DNA from: a virus
Virus record (IMG/VR): IMGVR_UViG_3300037247_000239
Location: 1-37,326 of that record
DNA: 37,326 bases
Reading direction: 5' to 3' (one strand)
A model generated the notes under the pieces. The model searched no databases, was not told where the DNA came from, and worked only from the letters and a program-made list of their open reading frames with translations. Each line of letters opens with the position of its first letter. Position 1 is the first letter of the stretch. The position numbers were made by a program, and so were the translations under genes. Below are positions 37,283 to 37,326 of the stretch, in pieces.

Positions 37283-37326
37283 AATAGTCCAAAATCCTGT
37301 GTGTCTATTTCGGTCACAAGCATACG

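Noticed and set aside
1-37326. Terminal repeats, CRISPR array, insertion sequence or integrase
   Set aside because: Ends show no shared sequence, no regularly spaced repeats occur, and no transposase or recombinase motifs were seen.

Overview
The window looks like a large part of a tailed bacteriophage genome (Caudoviricetes) with a short-tailed, podovirus-like virion. The evidence is a continuous rightward virion module: small terminase, large terminase, portal, putative scaffold, decoration proteins, HK97-type major capsid protein, fibre and spike proteins, two head-tail adaptors, a tail nozzle and ejection proteins. No tape measure, tail sheath or tail tube of the long-tailed type is visible. 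Promoters have the bacterial housekeeping form (TTGACA-type -35) and many genes have AGGAG/GAGGTGA ribosome binding sites, so the host is a bacterium that supplies its RNA polymerase. I cannot name the host. No phage RNA polymerase, DNA polymerase, helicase, integrase or recognisable endolysin is in the window, so it is probably not a complete genome; I see no terminal repeat.

Layout. (1) Bases 1-6181, leftward: a tightly packed early/accessory operon of about 23 small genes, many overlapping by ATGA and many encoding small CxxC zinc-ribbon-like proteins, plus one calcineurin-like phosphoesterase. Several genes share a leader (complement of TCACCTCTCTTACTCACGCTA-like sequence), and the operon starts at a TTGACA promoter near 6231. 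(2) Bases 6240-6797: AT-rich divergent control region with two copies of a paired GCGAA motif (11-base period), a two-tier hairpin and the rightward promoter. (3) Bases 6798-12083: start of the rightward operon, with a zinc-ribbon peptide, two unknown genes, terminase subunits and portal. (4) Bases 12083-17391: small basic or coiled-coil proteins, a putative scaffold, two tandem paralogous decoration-like proteins and the major capsid protein. (5) Bases 17562-25626: a long run of beta-rich virion/fibre proteins with an embedded glycosyltransferase, ending in a right-handed beta-helix tailspike. It is interrupted at 23221-23574 by one reverse-strand gene for a signal-peptide membrane protein, and next to it lie tiny membrane proteins. 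(6) Bases 25627-35437: two adaptor proteins, the nozzle, an FN3-Hint (intein-like autoprocessing) protein, a possible GNAT protein and a block of Gln/Gly-rich internal or ejection proteins. (7) Bases 35434-35892: a reverse-strand membrane peptide with its own promoter, a holin-like protein and a strong Rho-independent terminator closing the rightward operon. (8) Bases 35948-37282: a second leftward group of small accessory genes, entered from outside the window.

The most unusual items are the C-terminal Hint domain with a four-residue C-extein in a virion-region protein; two virion genes (portal and tailspike) whose frames and context point to an ATC start codon; a 17-bp paired motif found twice in the control region and once 29 kb away before the holin-like gene; four promoters sharing the 8-mer CTTGACAA; and reverse-strand membrane-protein genes with near-leaderless promoters.
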